Of a stretch of DNA of 33,229 nucleotides, positions 15,341-23,757 are shown one piece after another. Position numbers and translations under genes: made by a program. Every line of letters starts with the position of its first letter. Position 1 is the stretch's first letter. This DNA comes from Patulibacter minatonensis DSM 18081. GTDB taxonomy: Bacteria; Actinomycetota; Thermoleophilia; Solirubrobacterales; Solirubrobacteraceae. The stretch covers positions 3,693,126-3,726,354 of the forward strand of contig NZ_KI912613.1 in assembly GCF_000519325.1 (NCBI RefSeq), read 5' to 3'. The notes beneath the pieces were generated by a model. The model did not search any database and had not been told where the DNA came from. It was given only the letters and a program-made list of their open reading frames with translations.

Positions 15341-15370
15341 TTGACAACACCGGCTGAGCACACCTAGCTT
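15341..15370 (+). promoter_or_regulatory. Strong ftsZ promoter
   Basis: TTGACA (15341-15346), an 18-bp spacer and TAGCTT (15365-15370) form the best -35/-10 pair in the window. Transcription would begin near 15377, giving ftsZ a leader of about 78 nt. TATGAT at 15330-15335 may be a second -10. ftsZ is thus likely expressed from its own strong promoter as well as by read-through. Confidence 0.65.
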
Positions 15371-15454
15371 GGCTGTCTGGGCGCTCGCGGTCGGGACCAC
15401 CCGCACGTTCCCTCAACCCCCAGCGCACCCCCAGGACCGGAGATACACGCTTTT

Positions 15455-16645
15455 ATGGACGCCACCGGCAGTTACCTCGCCGTCATCAAGGTCGTCGGCG
15501 TCGGCGGCGGCGGCACCAACGCCGTCAACCGCATGATCGACGCGGGCCTGCGCGGCGTGGAGTTCGTCGCGTGCAACACCGATGCCCAGGCGCTGCAGAT
15601 GTGCGACGCCGACATCAAGATCAACATCGGTGGTGAGGTCACGCGCGGCCTGGGGGCCGGCGCCAACCCGGAGGTCGGCCACGCAGCCGCCTCGGAGTCG
15701 CGCGACGAGATCCGCGACGCCCTGAAGGGCGCCGACATGGTGTTCGTCACCGCGGGCGAGGGCGGCGGCACCGGCACCGGTGCGGCCCCCGTCATCGCGG
15801 AGATCGCCAAGGGCGAGATCGGCGCGCTGACCGTCGGCGTCGTCACCCGGCCGTTCTCGTTCGAGGGCAGCCAGCGCATGCGCCAGGCCGAGGACGGCAT
15901 CAACCGCCTCCGCGAGGTCGTCGACACGCTCGTCGTGATCCCGAACGACCGCCTGCTCGGCCTCGTCGAGAAGCGCACGTCGATCCTCGACGCCTTCCGC
16001 TCCGCCGACAACGTGCTGCGCCAGGGCGTCCAGGGCATCACGGACCTGATCACGATCCCGGGCCTCATCAACCTCGACTTCGCGGACGTCCGGACCGTCA
16101 TGCACGACGCCGGCACCGCGCTCATGGGCATCGGCCAGTCCGGCGGCGAGACCCGCGCCGGCGAGGCCGCCAAGCAGGCGATCGCCAGCCCGCTGCTCGA
16201 GGACTCCGTCGAGGGCGCCACCGGCATCCTGCTGAACATCACCGGCGGCCGCGAGCTCGGCCTCTTCGAGGTCAACGAGGCCGCCGAGATCGTCCAGCAG
16301 GCCGCCGACGGCGACGCGAACATCATCTTCGGCGCCGTCATCGACGAGGACATGGGCGACGAGATCCGCGTCACCGTCATCGCCACCGGCTTCGACAAGA
16401 CCCGCGCGGCCCGCCAGGCCGCCACGAGCAGCTCGTCCTCGTCCTCGTCGGCCTCCCGGCCCGGCCGTGGCACCGAGCGGGACGACCGGGACCGCGATCG
16501 CGACCGCGGCGGCCGGAGCGAGCGCTCCGAGCGGCCACGCCGCGGCAGCCGCGAGGACGACCGCGCCCCGCGCCCCGGTCGTCAGACCGGCTCGTCGCTC
16601 GAGATCGGCGACGACGACATCGACATCCCGGCCTTCCTCCGGTAG
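15455..16645 (+). CDS. ftsZ: Cell division GTPase FtsZ
   Basis: FtsZ is the tubulin homologue that polymerises into the Z ring. The 396-aa protein has [13 protein letters not shown] (15-27), the tubulin signature GGGTGTG (103-109) and the T7 loop NLDFAD (206-211) that completes the GTPase site of the next subunit. The linker (about 323-383) starts with eight serines and continues with Arg/Asp/Glu/Ser-rich sequence. It ends in the conserved tail [10 protein letters not shown], which binds partners such as SepF or FtsA. No ftsA precedes it and no sepF follows it here. A weak CGGAGA lies 11 nt before the ATG. Confidence 0.98.
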   Translation: MDATGSYLAVIKVVGVGGGGTNAVNRMIDAGLRGVEFVACNTDAQALQMCDADIKINIGGEVTRGLGAGANPEVGHAAASESRDEIRDALKGADMVFVTAGEGGGTGTGAAPVIAEIAKGEIGALTVGVVTRPFSFEGSQRMRQAEDGINRLREVVDTLVVIPNDRLLGLVEKRTSILDAFRSADNVLRQGVQGITDLITIPGLINLDFADVRTVMHDAGTALMGIGQSGGETRAGEAAKQAIASPLLEDSVEGATGILLNITGGRELGLFEVNEAAEIVQQAADGDANIIFGAVIDEDMGDEIRVTVIATGFDKTRAARQAATSSSSSSSSASRPGRGTERDDRDRDRDRGGRSERSERPRRGSREDDRAPRPGRQTGSSLEIGDDDIDIPAFLR

Positions 16646-16865
16646 GGGGCCGGGCCCCGACCCGAGCTTCTCGGGTATGGGGCGCGCAGGACTCCGGCGG
16701 GGCTCGGGCCACCCGGAGTGGGGCCGGGCCCCGACCCGAGCTTCTCGGGTATGGGGCGCGCAGGACTCCGGCGGGGCTCGGGCCACCCGGAGTGGGGCCG
16801 GGCCCCGACCCGAGCTTCTCGGGTACGGGGCGCGCAGGACTCCGGCGGGGCTCGGGCCACCCGGA
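16646..16865. repeat. Three tandem copies of a 74-bp hairpin-forming repeat
   Basis: Copies occupy 16646-16719, 16720-16793 and 16794-16865. The third ends two bases early and has one T-to-C change; otherwise they look identical. Each unit contains ACCCGAG-CTT-CTCGGGT, a 7-bp stem that can extend through flanking CCCC/GGGG. It also contains ACTCCGG/CCGGAGT, a second 7-bp inverted repeat. The period is not a multiple of three, so it is unlikely to encode a repeat protein. It fills nearly the whole ftsZ-gcvT gap, begins right after the ftsZ stop and may act as its terminator or mRNA-stabilising element. REP-like elements are an analogy only. Confidence 0.9.
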
Positions 16866-16911
16866 CAGCCGATCCTGTCCGACGGGACCGGGGCGTGCCC
16901 GGACCCGTTGG

Positions 16912-16917
16912 TAGGCT
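16912..16917 (+). promoter_or_regulatory. Probable -10 element for a leaderless gcv operon transcript
   Basis: TAGGCT ends 6 nt before the gcvT GTG, so transcription should start at or next to the start codon. No glycine riboswitch could be recognised between the repeats and gcvT, and there is little room for one. Confidence 0.5.
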
Positions 16918-16923
16918 GGCGCA

Positions 16924-18003
16924 GTGAGTTCGACGACGGATCTGCGGCGCACGCCGCTGTACGAGCGGCACCTCGCCGCCGGTGCCCGCGTGGTGCCGTT
17001 CGCCGGCTGGGAGATGCCCGTGCAGTACGTGGGCGTCAAGGAGGAGCACCTTGCGGTCCGCTCCGCGGCGGGCGTCTTCGACGTCTCGCACATGGGCGAG
17101 ATCCGCACCGTCGGCCCGCAGGCCGCGGCGTTCCTGCAGCGGATCCTCTCCAACGACGTCGAGAAGATCGCCGTCGGCGGCTCGCAGTACTCGGTCCTCT
17201 GCACCGAGGACGGCGGCGTCCTGGACGACCTCTTCACCTACCGCCTCGCCGACGACGTCTACCTGACGGTCACCAACGCGAGCAACCACGCCAAGGACCT
17301 CGCCTGGTTCCAGCGCTGGGCCGAGGGCTTCGACGTCACCGTCGAGGACGCCTTCGACGAGTTCGCGATGCTCGCCGTGCAGGGCCCCGACGCCCGCCGC
17401 ATCACCTCGCAGGTCCTCGGCTACGAGCTGCCCGGCCCGTTCCGGACCGGCGGCGCGATCTGGAACGACGCCGACGTCCTCGTCGCCGGCACCGGCTACA
17501 CGGGGGAGGACGGCGTCGAGCTGCTCGTCCCGCCGGCCGTCGCCCCGGACCTCTGGGACGCCCTGCTGGCCGCCGGCGTCCAGCCCGCCGGTCTCGGCGC
17601 GCGGGACACCCTGCGGATGGAGGCCTGCTTCCACCTGTACGGCAACGATCTCTCCGAGGACCGCGACCCGATCGGCGCCGGCCTCGGCTGGGCGTGCAAG
17701 GAGGCCACGGGCTTCGTGGGCTCCGAGGCCGTCGCCGCGGCCCGCGCGGGCGGCTCGCCGCACGGCGAGAAGCTCGTGCCGTTCCGGTTCACCGACAAGG
17801 GCATCCCGCGCGGCGGCAACGACGTCGTCGGTGGCGGCACCGTCACGAGCGGCACGTTCTCCCCGAGCCTCGGCATCGGGATCGGCCTGGCCTACGTCCC
17901 GGTGGCGAGCGCCGAGGTCGGCACGCCGCTGACGATCGACGTCCGCGGCCGCGAGCGCCCCGCCGAGGTCGCGACCAAGCCGCTCTACAAGCGTCCCAAC
18001 TGA
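16924..18003 (+). CDS. gcvT: Glycine cleavage system T protein (aminomethyltransferase)
   Basis: T-protein takes the aminomethyl group from lipoylated H-protein, releases ammonia and passes the one-carbon unit to tetrahydrofolate. The 359-aa protein has a typical length and motifs: RTPLYERHLAAGARVVPFAGWEMPVQY, divided here as RTPLYERH and FAGWEMPVQY (about 9-38). GVFDVSHMGE (50-59), AVQGPDA, TGYTGEDGVEL and GLGARDTLRMEA follow. The GTG start immediately follows a -10 element and has no Shine-Dalgarno, so translation is probably leaderless. It is first in gcvT-gcvH-gcvPA-gcvPB. Confidence 0.96.
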   Translation: MSSTTDLRRTPLYERHLAAGARVVPFAGWEMPVQYVGVKEEHLAVRSAAGVFDVSHMGEIRTVGPQAAAFLQRILSNDVEKIAVGGSQYSVLCTEDGGVLDDLFTYRLADDVYLTVTNASNHAKDLAWFQRWAEGFDVTVEDAFDEFAMLAVQGPDARRITSQVLGYELPGPFRTGGAIWNDADVLVAGTGYTGEDGVELLVPPAVAPDLWDALLAAGVQPAGLGARDTLRMEACFHLYGNDLSEDRDPIGAGLGWACKEATGFVGSEAVAAARAGGSPHGEKLVPFRFTDKGIPRGGNDVVGGGTVTSGTFSPSLGIGIGLAYVPVASAEVGTPLTIDVRGRERPAEVATKPLYKRPN

Positions 18004-18151
18004 CCCGGATGCCCCGCTCCCGACGCCGCCCGACCATCAGGCCGCGCGTGCACGGGAGCGCCGCCCGGCCACGCCGACGCGCCCGCAGGGCCGTCGCGGC
18101 CGGGCCCCGAACTCAACCGTCCCTCACCTCGACCCCGTACCTGGAGCAGCA

Positions 18152-18538
18152 ATGGCCGACGCGTCGTACCCCGAAGACCTGAAGTACCACCCCGAGCACG
18201 ACTGGGCCCGCATCGACGGCGACGTCGCGACGTTCGGCATCACCTGGTTCGCCCAGGACGCCCTGGGCGAGGTCGTCTTCTTCGACGCCCCCGAGGTCGG
18301 GGCGACGGTCACCAAGGACGAGAGCTACGCCGAGGTCGAGTCGGTCAAGGCCGTCTCCGACGTCATCGCGCCGCTGTCGGGCGAGGTCGTCGAGGTCAAC
18401 CCGGCGCTCGAGGACAGCCCCGAGTCCATCAACGAGTCGTCCTACGAGGACGGCTGGATGGTCAAGGTCAGGCTCTCGGACCCGTCGCAGGTCGACCAGC
18501 TCCTCGACCAGGCCGCCTACGTGGCGTCGCTCGACTGA
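18152..18538 (+). CDS. gcvH: Glycine cleavage system H protein
   Basis: H-protein is the small lipoyl carrier that shuttles the aminomethyl intermediate between P, T and L proteins. The 128-aa product has the usual length and the lipoylation site VESVKAVSD, with Lys66 as the attachment residue. YHPEHDWAR near the N-terminus is also typical. GGAG lies 7 nt before the ATG. It is 148 bp after gcvT; that gap shows nothing I recognise. No lipoate synthesis or L-protein gene is nearby. Confidence 0.96.
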   Translation: MADASYPEDLKYHPEHDWARIDGDVATFGITWFAQDALGEVVFFDAPEVGATVTKDESYAEVESVKAVSDVIAPLSGEVVEVNPALEDSPESINESSYEDGWMVKVRLSDPSQVDQLLDQAAYVASLD

Positions 18539-18660
18539 CGGACGGGCCACCCGCCCGCCACCCCGCTTCCTCCCCGCCCGTCCGGCGGCCCGTGTCGCAC
18601 CCACCGGGTGCGGTCCGCGGCCCGGACGGCCCGGGGCACCTTCGTCCCCTTCCGGAAGGG
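18539..18660 (+). promoter_or_regulatory. Structured gcvH-gcvPA spacer with palindrome over the gcvPA ribosome site
   Basis: Three inverted repeats fill this spacer: CGGACGGGC (18539-18547) with GCCCGTCCG (18576-18584); CGCACCC-ACC-GGGTGCG (18596-18612); and the perfect 14-bp palindrome CCCTTCCGGAAGGG (18647-18660). The last contains the gcvPA Shine-Dalgarno GGAAGGG in its 3' half. Folding could hide the ribosome site, or the palindrome could bind a repressor. The first hairpin could also lower expression of downstream genes. Confidence 0.45.
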
Positions 18661-18666
18661 CATCCC

Positions 18667-20076
18667 GTGACCCGCTACACCACCGCCACCGACGCCGACC
18701 GCGAGGCCATGCTGGCCGCCGTCGGCGTCGCCTCGATCGACGAGCTCCTCGCGGAGCAGATCCCGCAGGCGCTGCTGCTGGACCGGCCGCTCGACATCCC
18801 GGAGGGGCTGTCGGAGCAGGAGGTCAACGCCGAGCTCGGACGCCTCGCGGCGAAGAACACCTCCGCGGAGGACGAGGTCACGTTCCTCGGCGCCGGGATG
18901 TACGACCACTACGTGCCGTCGATCATCGACATGCTGCTCGGCCGGTCGGAGTTCCTGACGCCGTACACGCCGTACCAGCCCGAGGTCTCCCAGGGCGGCC
19001 TCCAGGTCATGTTCGAGTACCAGACCGCGATCTCGGAGCTCACGGCGCTGCCGGTCTCCAACGCGTCGGTCTACGAGGGCCCGTCCGCCGTCGCGGCCGC
19101 CGCCTACCTCGCGAAGCTCGTCAACTCGAAGACGGGGATCGTCGTCTCCGCCGGCGTGCACCCGCACACGATCCAGACGCTCGAGACGCTGGCCGTCGGC
19201 TACGGCAGCACGGTCACCGTCGTCCCGCTGAAGGACGGCGTCACCGACCTCGACGCCTGGTCCGCCGCGGTCGACGGCGACACCTCCGCCGCGATCCTCC
19301 AGCAGCCGAACTTCCTCGGCGCCGTCGAGGACGTCCAGGCGCTCTCCGACGCCGCGAAGGACGACTCCCCGGCCGTCGTCATCGGCGCGTACGACCCGAT
19401 CACCCTCGGCGTCCTGGCGCCCCCCGGCGAGACCGACGTCGACGTCGCCGTCGGCGAGGGCCAGACTCTCGGCAACCGCCTGGACTTCGGCGGTCCGTCG
19501 TTCGGCTTCTTCGCGGCGCGCGAGGCCTTCCTCCGCCGCATGCCGGGCCGGATCGCGGGGGAGACCGTCGACGTCGACGGCCGCCGCGGCTTCGTCCTGA
19601 CGCTCCAGACCCGCGAGCAGCACATCCGCCGCGAGAAGGCGACGTCGAACATCTGCACGTCGCAGGCGCTGAACGCGCTGGCCGGCGTCGTCTACCTCGG
19701 CTGGCTCGGCCGCGAGGGCCTCCCGGAGCTCGCGAACCTGCTCGTCCAGCGCACGCACTACGCGCGCACCACCCTGGCCGCCGTCGACGGCGTCGAGCTC
19801 CTGCACGACCAGCCGGTCGTCCGCGAGTTCGCGCTCCGCCTCCCGGGCGTCGACGTGCCGCAGCTCGTGGCCTACGTCCAGGACCACGGCGTCAACCCGG
19901 GCCTCGCGCTGAGCCGCACCCACGCGGGCGTCCACGACGACGGCCTCCTCGTCGCGCTCACCGAGCAGCGCACGAAGGAGCAGATCGACGAGCTCGCCCG
20001 CCTCGTCGGCGAGGCGATCCAGTCCCAGCGGAGCGGCACGACGGATGCCGCCGCCCGGACGGAGGTCTCCGCATGA
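18667..20076 (+). CDS. gcvPA: Glycine dehydrogenase (decarboxylating) subunit 1
   Basis: This is the N-terminal half-equivalent of P-protein. With GcvPB it decarboxylates glycine and transfers the aminomethyl group to H-protein lipoate. The 469-aa product has YDHYVPSIIDMLLGRSEFLTPYTPYQPE-type sequence; key parts are DHYVPSII, FLTPYTPYQPE, FEYQTAISELT and REQHIRREKATSNICT. GTG at 18667 is chosen because GGAAGGG lies 6 nt upstream and conserved sequence begins there; the frame also has a GTG at 18592. It ends with a 4-bp ATGA overlap with gcvPB, consistent with coupled production of the two subunits. Confidence 0.95.
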   Translation: MTRYTTATDADREAMLAAVGVASIDELLAEQIPQALLLDRPLDIPEGLSEQEVNAELGRLAAKNTSAEDEVTFLGAGMYDHYVPSIIDMLLGRSEFLTPYTPYQPEVSQGGLQVMFEYQTAISELTALPVSNASVYEGPSAVAAAAYLAKLVNSKTGIVVSAGVHPHTIQTLETLAVGYGSTVTVVPLKDGVTDLDAWSAAVDGDTSAAILQQPNFLGAVEDVQALSDAAKDDSPAVVIGAYDPITLGVLAPPGETDVDVAVGEGQTLGNRLDFGGPSFGFFAAREAFLRRMPGRIAGETVDVDGRRGFVLTLQTREQHIRREKATSNICTSQALNALAGVVYLGWLGREGLPELANLLVQRTHYARTTLAAVDGVELLHDQPVVREFALRLPGVDVPQLVAYVQDHGVNPGLALSRTHAGVHDDGLLVALTEQRTKEQIDELARLVGEAIQSQRSGTTDAAARTEVSA

Positions 20077-21764
20077 GCACGACCGAGAACACCACCGGCC
20101 GCGGCACGAAGGACGTCCACATCGGCGACGACAGCGCCATCGCCCGCGAGGCCGTGCTGCCCGCCGCCGGCGGCTCCGACCCGCGCCCGCTCGCCGCGCC
20201 GACGACGTCGGTCAACCCGATCCAGCGCGACCACGCGACGACGATCTTCGAGAAGGGCGTCGAGGGCCGCCGCGCGTTCGTCGCCCCGGCCACCGGGGTC
20301 CCGGAGGTCGCGCTCGACGAGATCCTCCCGGCGAAGCTGCGTCGCACGACGCCGGCGCGCCTGCCGCAGGTCACCGAGCCCGAGCTCGTCCGCCACTACG
20401 TGCGCCTGAGCCGCCGGAACTTCGACCTCGACACCGGCTTCTACCCGCTCGGGTCGTGCACGATGAAGTACAACCCGCGCCTGCACGAGCGGGTCGGCGC
20501 GCTGCCCGGCCACTCCCGGCTGCACCCGTTCCAGACGCAGGACCACGCCCAGGGCGCGCTCGAGGTCATGTACGGCCTGGAGCGCCAGCTGGCCGAGGTC
20601 TCGGGCCTGCCGCACGTCTGCCTGCAGCCGTCCGCCGGGTCGCACGGGGAGCTCGCCGGCGTGCTCCTGGCCCGGGCCTACCACGAGGCCCGCGGCGAGA
20701 ACCGCCGCAAGGTCCTGACCCCGGACACCGCGCATGGGACGAACCCCGCCACGGTGACGATGGCCGGCCTCGAGGTCGTGAAGGTCGCGACGAACCCCGA
20801 CGGCGGCGTCGACATCGACGACCTGCGGGCGAAGGCCGACGACGACGTCGCGCTGATCATGCTCACGAACCCCAACACGCTGGGGATCTTCGACCCGAAC
20901 ATCGAGGAGATCGCCTCGATCGTCCACGGCGTCGGCGGCGTGCTCTACTACGACGGCGCGAACCTCAACGCCATCATGGGCATCACGCGCCCCGGCGACA
21001 TGGGCTTCGACATCGTGCACTTCAACCTGCACAAGTCGTTCACGCAGCCGCACGGCGGCGGCGGTCCGGGCTCCGGTCCGATCGCGGTCTCCGACCGCAT
21101 CGCGCCCTACGTGCCCGTGCCGGTGATCCGCCGCGAGGAGCTCGCGCCCGCCAACGGTGCGGCCGCCGAGCACCGCTTCGAGCTGATCTCCGACCCGGCG
21201 GACCTGCCCGGCGGCGTCGACGGCGGCGAGCCCGGCTCCCGGTCGATCGGCAAGCTCCGCGGCTTCCAGGGCAACTACGGCGTCTTCGTCCGCTGCTACG
21301 CCTACATCCTCAGCCTCGGCGGCTCGGGGCTGAAGGACGCGTCCGAGGTCGCCGTCCTGAACGCGAACTACCTGCTGGCGAAGCTCGAGGAGCTCGGGGT
21401 CCGGGAGCACCTGCCGCTCGCGTTCGGCACCCGTTGCATGCACGAGTTCGTGATCTCCGGCGGCCCGATGAAGCGCGACCTCGGGATCAAGACCCTGGAC
21501 CTCGCCAAGCGGCTGCTCGACCACGGGTTCCACCCGCCGACGGTCTACTTCCCGCTGCTGGTCGAGGAGGCGCTCCTGATCGAGCCCGTCGAGACCGAGG
21601 CCCGCGAGACCCTCGACGCGTTCGCCGAGGCGCTGGCGGAGATCCTCCGCGAGGCCGCCGAGGACCCGACGATCGCGCAGAACGCCCCGTACTCGACGCC
21701 CGTGCGGCGCCTGGACGAGGCCGGCGCGGCGAAGAAGCCGCGCATCCGCCAGGCGATCGCCTGA
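20073..21764 (+). CDS. gcvPB: Glycine dehydrogenase (decarboxylating) subunit 2
   Basis: This PLP-dependent subunit forms the P-protein active site with GcvPA. The 563-aa product has the PLP motif FNLHKSFTQPHGGGGPGSGP, with Lys321 as the expected Schiff-base residue. FYPLGSCTMKYNPR (123-136), QPSAGSHGEL and HGTNPATVTM are also typical. Subunit 2 proteins are usually about 480-520 aa; the excess is an N-terminal extension of about 45 residues before NPIQRDHATTIFEKG. It overlaps gcvPA by 4 bp and is followed within 6 bp by a strong hairpin that closes the operon. Confidence 0.96.
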   Translation: MSTTENTTGRGTKDVHIGDDSAIAREAVLPAAGGSDPRPLAAPTTSVNPIQRDHATTIFEKGVEGRRAFVAPATGVPEVALDEILPAKLRRTTPARLPQVTEPELVRHYVRLSRRNFDLDTGFYPLGSCTMKYNPRLHERVGALPGHSRLHPFQTQDHAQGALEVMYGLERQLAEVSGLPHVCLQPSAGSHGELAGVLLARAYHEARGENRRKVLTPDTAHGTNPATVTMAGLEVVKVATNPDGGVDIDDLRAKADDDVALIMLTNPNTLGIFDPNIEEIASIVHGVGGVLYYDGANLNAIMGITRPGDMGFDIVHFNLHKSFTQPHGGGGPGSGPIAVSDRIAPYVPVPVIRREELAPANGAAAEHRFELISDPADLPGGVDGGEPGSRSIGKLRGFQGNYGVFVRCYAYILSLGGSGLKDASEVAVLNANYLLAKLEELGVREHLPLAFGTRCMHEFVISGGPMKRDLGIKTLDLAKRLLDHGFHPPTVYFPLLVEEALLIEPVETEARETLDAFAEALAEILREAAEDPTIAQNAPYSTPVRRLDEAGAAKKPRIRQAIA

Positions 21765-21769
21765 CGCGC

Positions 21770-21798
21770 GGCGGTCGCGGCGAGGAGCCGCGACCGCC
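21770..21798. terminator. Strong bidirectional terminator between gcvPB and the protease gene
   Basis: GGCGGTCGCGGC and GCCGCGACCGCC form a perfect 12-bp stem around the loop GAGGA. It lies 5 bp after the gcvPB stop and 9 bp beyond the stop of the convergent protease gene, so it can end both transcripts. It has no T-run. Confidence 0.8.
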
Positions 21799-21807
21799 CG
21801 TCCGCGA

Positions 21808-23520
21808 CTACGGCGCGCCGCAGGTGAGGTTCACGGTCTGGGCCGTGAACTCGGCGCCCGCCGCGAACTGCTTCAGCGTCGCCGCCAGACCCTTGGAGGC
21901 GAGGACCGTCTTCCAGTGGTTCAGGGCCTTCGCGTCCTCCGGGAGGCGACGCAGCCCACCGCTGTACATCCGCTTGACGACGTCGTCGGCCGACAGCTTC
22001 AGGCCCTCGAACTCCTGGCCCAGGAAGAACGCGTAGAAGACGTTCGTGACCTGCCCGCGGCAGTCGTTGACGATCTTGTCGTACCAGTGACGCCGGCCGC
22101 CGTCCTCGGCGGCTCGGCCCAGGACGTACGTGTAGAAGTGGTCGACGGTCTGGGTGATCCGGCTGTCGGGCGGGAGCACCGGCGGGGTGACCGTGCCGCC
22201 GACCGACGCCAGGGCCGCCGCGCCGTCGACGCGATGGCGGGAGACGCCCTCCCACGGGTCCTTGATGACCGGGCCCGTGCCCACGATCGCCTTGCGCACC
22301 TCGTCGACCTTGAGGCTGGGGCGGGCGCCGATGACGCTCGCCGCGATGCCCGCCACCGACGGGGTGGCGGCCGACGTGCCGTTGAAGCCGGCCGCCCCGG
22401 GGGTGTCCCAGTTGACCGTGCCCCACACGTCGAGCCGCGGGCTGATGTTCGTGTACGCGACGACGGAGGCCGGCACGTAGTCGAACGTCTTCGGTCCGTC
22501 CTCGAACGGGTAGACCTCGCTGAACGCCTGATCGACGGTCGCCCCGACGGCGACGACGCCCGGCAGGCACGCCGGGTACGAGACGACGTCCGAGAAGTCG
22601 TTGCCGGTCGCGGCGAACGGCAGGGCGCCCGCGGCGACGAGCTGCCGCATGCTCCCGGCCAGCGGCCCGCCGGCCTTGCACAGCCCGACGCTGCCCTCCG
22701 GGCCCAGCCCGAGGCTCATGTTGACGACGGTCGGGGTCTTCGCCGACCGTCGCTGCGCCGTCACGCGGTCCAGGGCGACGAGGAGGTCGCCCCAGTCGGC
22801 GCCCTGGTCGTCCCCGGCGCCGGACATCACGTCGTAGGCGTCGATCGTCGCGGCGGGCGCGACCTCGTGGACGATCGACGCGACGGCCGTGCCGTGACCA
22901 TGGTCCGTGTCGCCGCCGCCCGCGACGTCGGTGACACGCCGGACGCTGCAGCCGGAGGCGCCGGGCGCGGCGCACGTGCCGAACTCGGGGCCGAGGTTCA
23001 GGCCGCTGTCGAGGATCGCGACGGTGACGCCCTGCCCGTCCGCGGCCGCGGCGCGGAGCTGCGGCGCGCCGACGTACGCCGCGGACGCCGCGTCGGCCGG
23101 GCGCACCCGCTGGTCGACCGAGATCGACGCGACGGTCTTCGTCTGCACGAGGCGCTTCGCGGCGTCCGTGCTGCTCACGCGGGCCAGGACGTTCGGCAGG
23201 TGGTCGTACCGACGCGTGACCGTCACGCCCTTGACCCGCTCGACGCGATTGCCGACCGCCCGGACCGTCTTGGCCCGCGCGTCGAGCTTCTCCGCGGGCA
23301 CCGGGGCGAGGCTCATCGCGACGACGAGCGGCTTGCGCTGCGCGATCGCCCGGCGGACGGCCGCGGGGACGGCGGCGTCCGTCCGCGCGTAGGTGATCGG
23401 GGCGCCCTCGGTGACCGAGACGCGCGGCGGCGGGCCTGCGGCGCCGACGGGGGCGGCGAGGACGAGGGACGCTGCGATCGTCGCGGTGGCGACGACCGTG
23501 CGGGGGCCTGATGGGGGCAC
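21808..23520 (-). CDS. Secreted subtilisin-family (S8) serine protease with C-terminal DUF4214-like domain
   Basis: The 570-aa product starts with a signal peptide (about 1-28, ending APVGAAG). A region resembling an inhibitor I9 propeptide follows (about 95-140, PNVLARVSSTDAAKRL). The S8 catalytic domain has Asp171 in AILDSG, His209 in GHGTAVAS, the oxyanion Asn307 in TGN and Ser383 in GTSAATP, so it should be active. After a Pro-rich linker (about 445-453) comes HFYTYVLGRAAEDGGRRHWY (461-480), the pattern of DUF4214, running to the C-terminus with Cys near the end. DUF4214 is found on secreted and surface proteins. The GTG start has AGGAG 5 nt upstream. Confidence 0.9.
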   Translation of the reverse strand: MPPSGPRTVVATATIAASLVLAAPVGAAGPPPRVSVTEGAPITYARTDAAVPAAVRRAIAQRKPLVVAMSLAPVPAEKLDARAKTVRAVGNRVERVKGVTVTRRYDHLPNVLARVSSTDAAKRLVQTKTVASISVDQRVRPADAASAAYVGAPQLRAAAADGQGVTVAILDSGLNLGPEFGTCAAPGASGCSVRRVTDVAGGGDTDHGHGTAVASIVHEVAPAATIDAYDVMSGAGDDQGADWGDLLVALDRVTAQRRSAKTPTVVNMSLGLGPEGSVGLCKAGGPLAGSMRQLVAAGALPFAATGNDFSDVVSYPACLPGVVAVGATVDQAFSEVYPFEDGPKTFDYVPASVVAYTNISPRLDVWGTVNWDTPGAAGFNGTSAATPSVAGIAASVIGARPSLKVDEVRKAIVGTGPVIKDPWEGVSRHRVDGAAALASVGGTVTPPVLPPDSRITQTVDHFYTYVLGRAAEDGGRRHWYDKIVNDCRGQVTNVFYAFFLGQEFEGLKLSADDVVKRMYSGGLRRLPEDAKALNHWKTVLASKGLAATLKQFAAGAEFTAQTVNLTCGAP

Positions 23521-23552
23521 TGGGACTCCTGGGACGGCGACGGGGTGCGGCC

Positions 23553-23558
23553 ACCCTA
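23553..23558 (-). promoter_or_regulatory. Probable -10 element of the protease gene
   Basis: On the minus strand TAGGGT lies 32 nt before the GTG start. This gives a leader of about 26 nt that includes AGGAG. No -35 is evident. Confidence 0.35.
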
Positions 23559-23757
23559 CCCGTGCGCGGACACCGTACGACGTGGCGCGTCGGCATCCTC
23601 ACGATTCCCTCACGGGCAGCACGAGGCGGGACGGCCGATCGTCGCGCCATACTCGTCGGGACGTCCGGTGTCGCCGTGCCGGGTGGGCCCCGCGCCCCTC
23701 GGTCCCGCCCGCGAAGCGCCGGATCCCCGCCTCCCGACCTCCGACGGAGCCCACCGC

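Noticed and set aside
16868-16923. Glycine riboswitch before gcvT
   Set aside because: The non-repeat space before gcvT is under 60 bp, and I could not find the conserved glycine aptamer features. A leaderless start fits better.
16718-16927. Small open frame through the tandem repeat and an opposite-strand frame giving a Pro/Arg-rich repeat protein
   Set aside because: The 74-bp period is not a multiple of three, so the repeat is read in all frames in turn. Codon use is not coding-like and there is no ribosome site.
21816-23511. Plus-strand open frame of over 500 codons opposite the protease gene
   Set aside because: It is the antisense shadow of the protease, which has a signal peptide, full catalytic triad and a Shine-Dalgarno sequence on the minus strand.
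23521-23757. Extra gene in the gap between the protease and SRPBCC genes
   Set aside because: Open frames here lack a ribosome site and recognisable sequence. The 237-bp gap is explained as a divergent promoter region.
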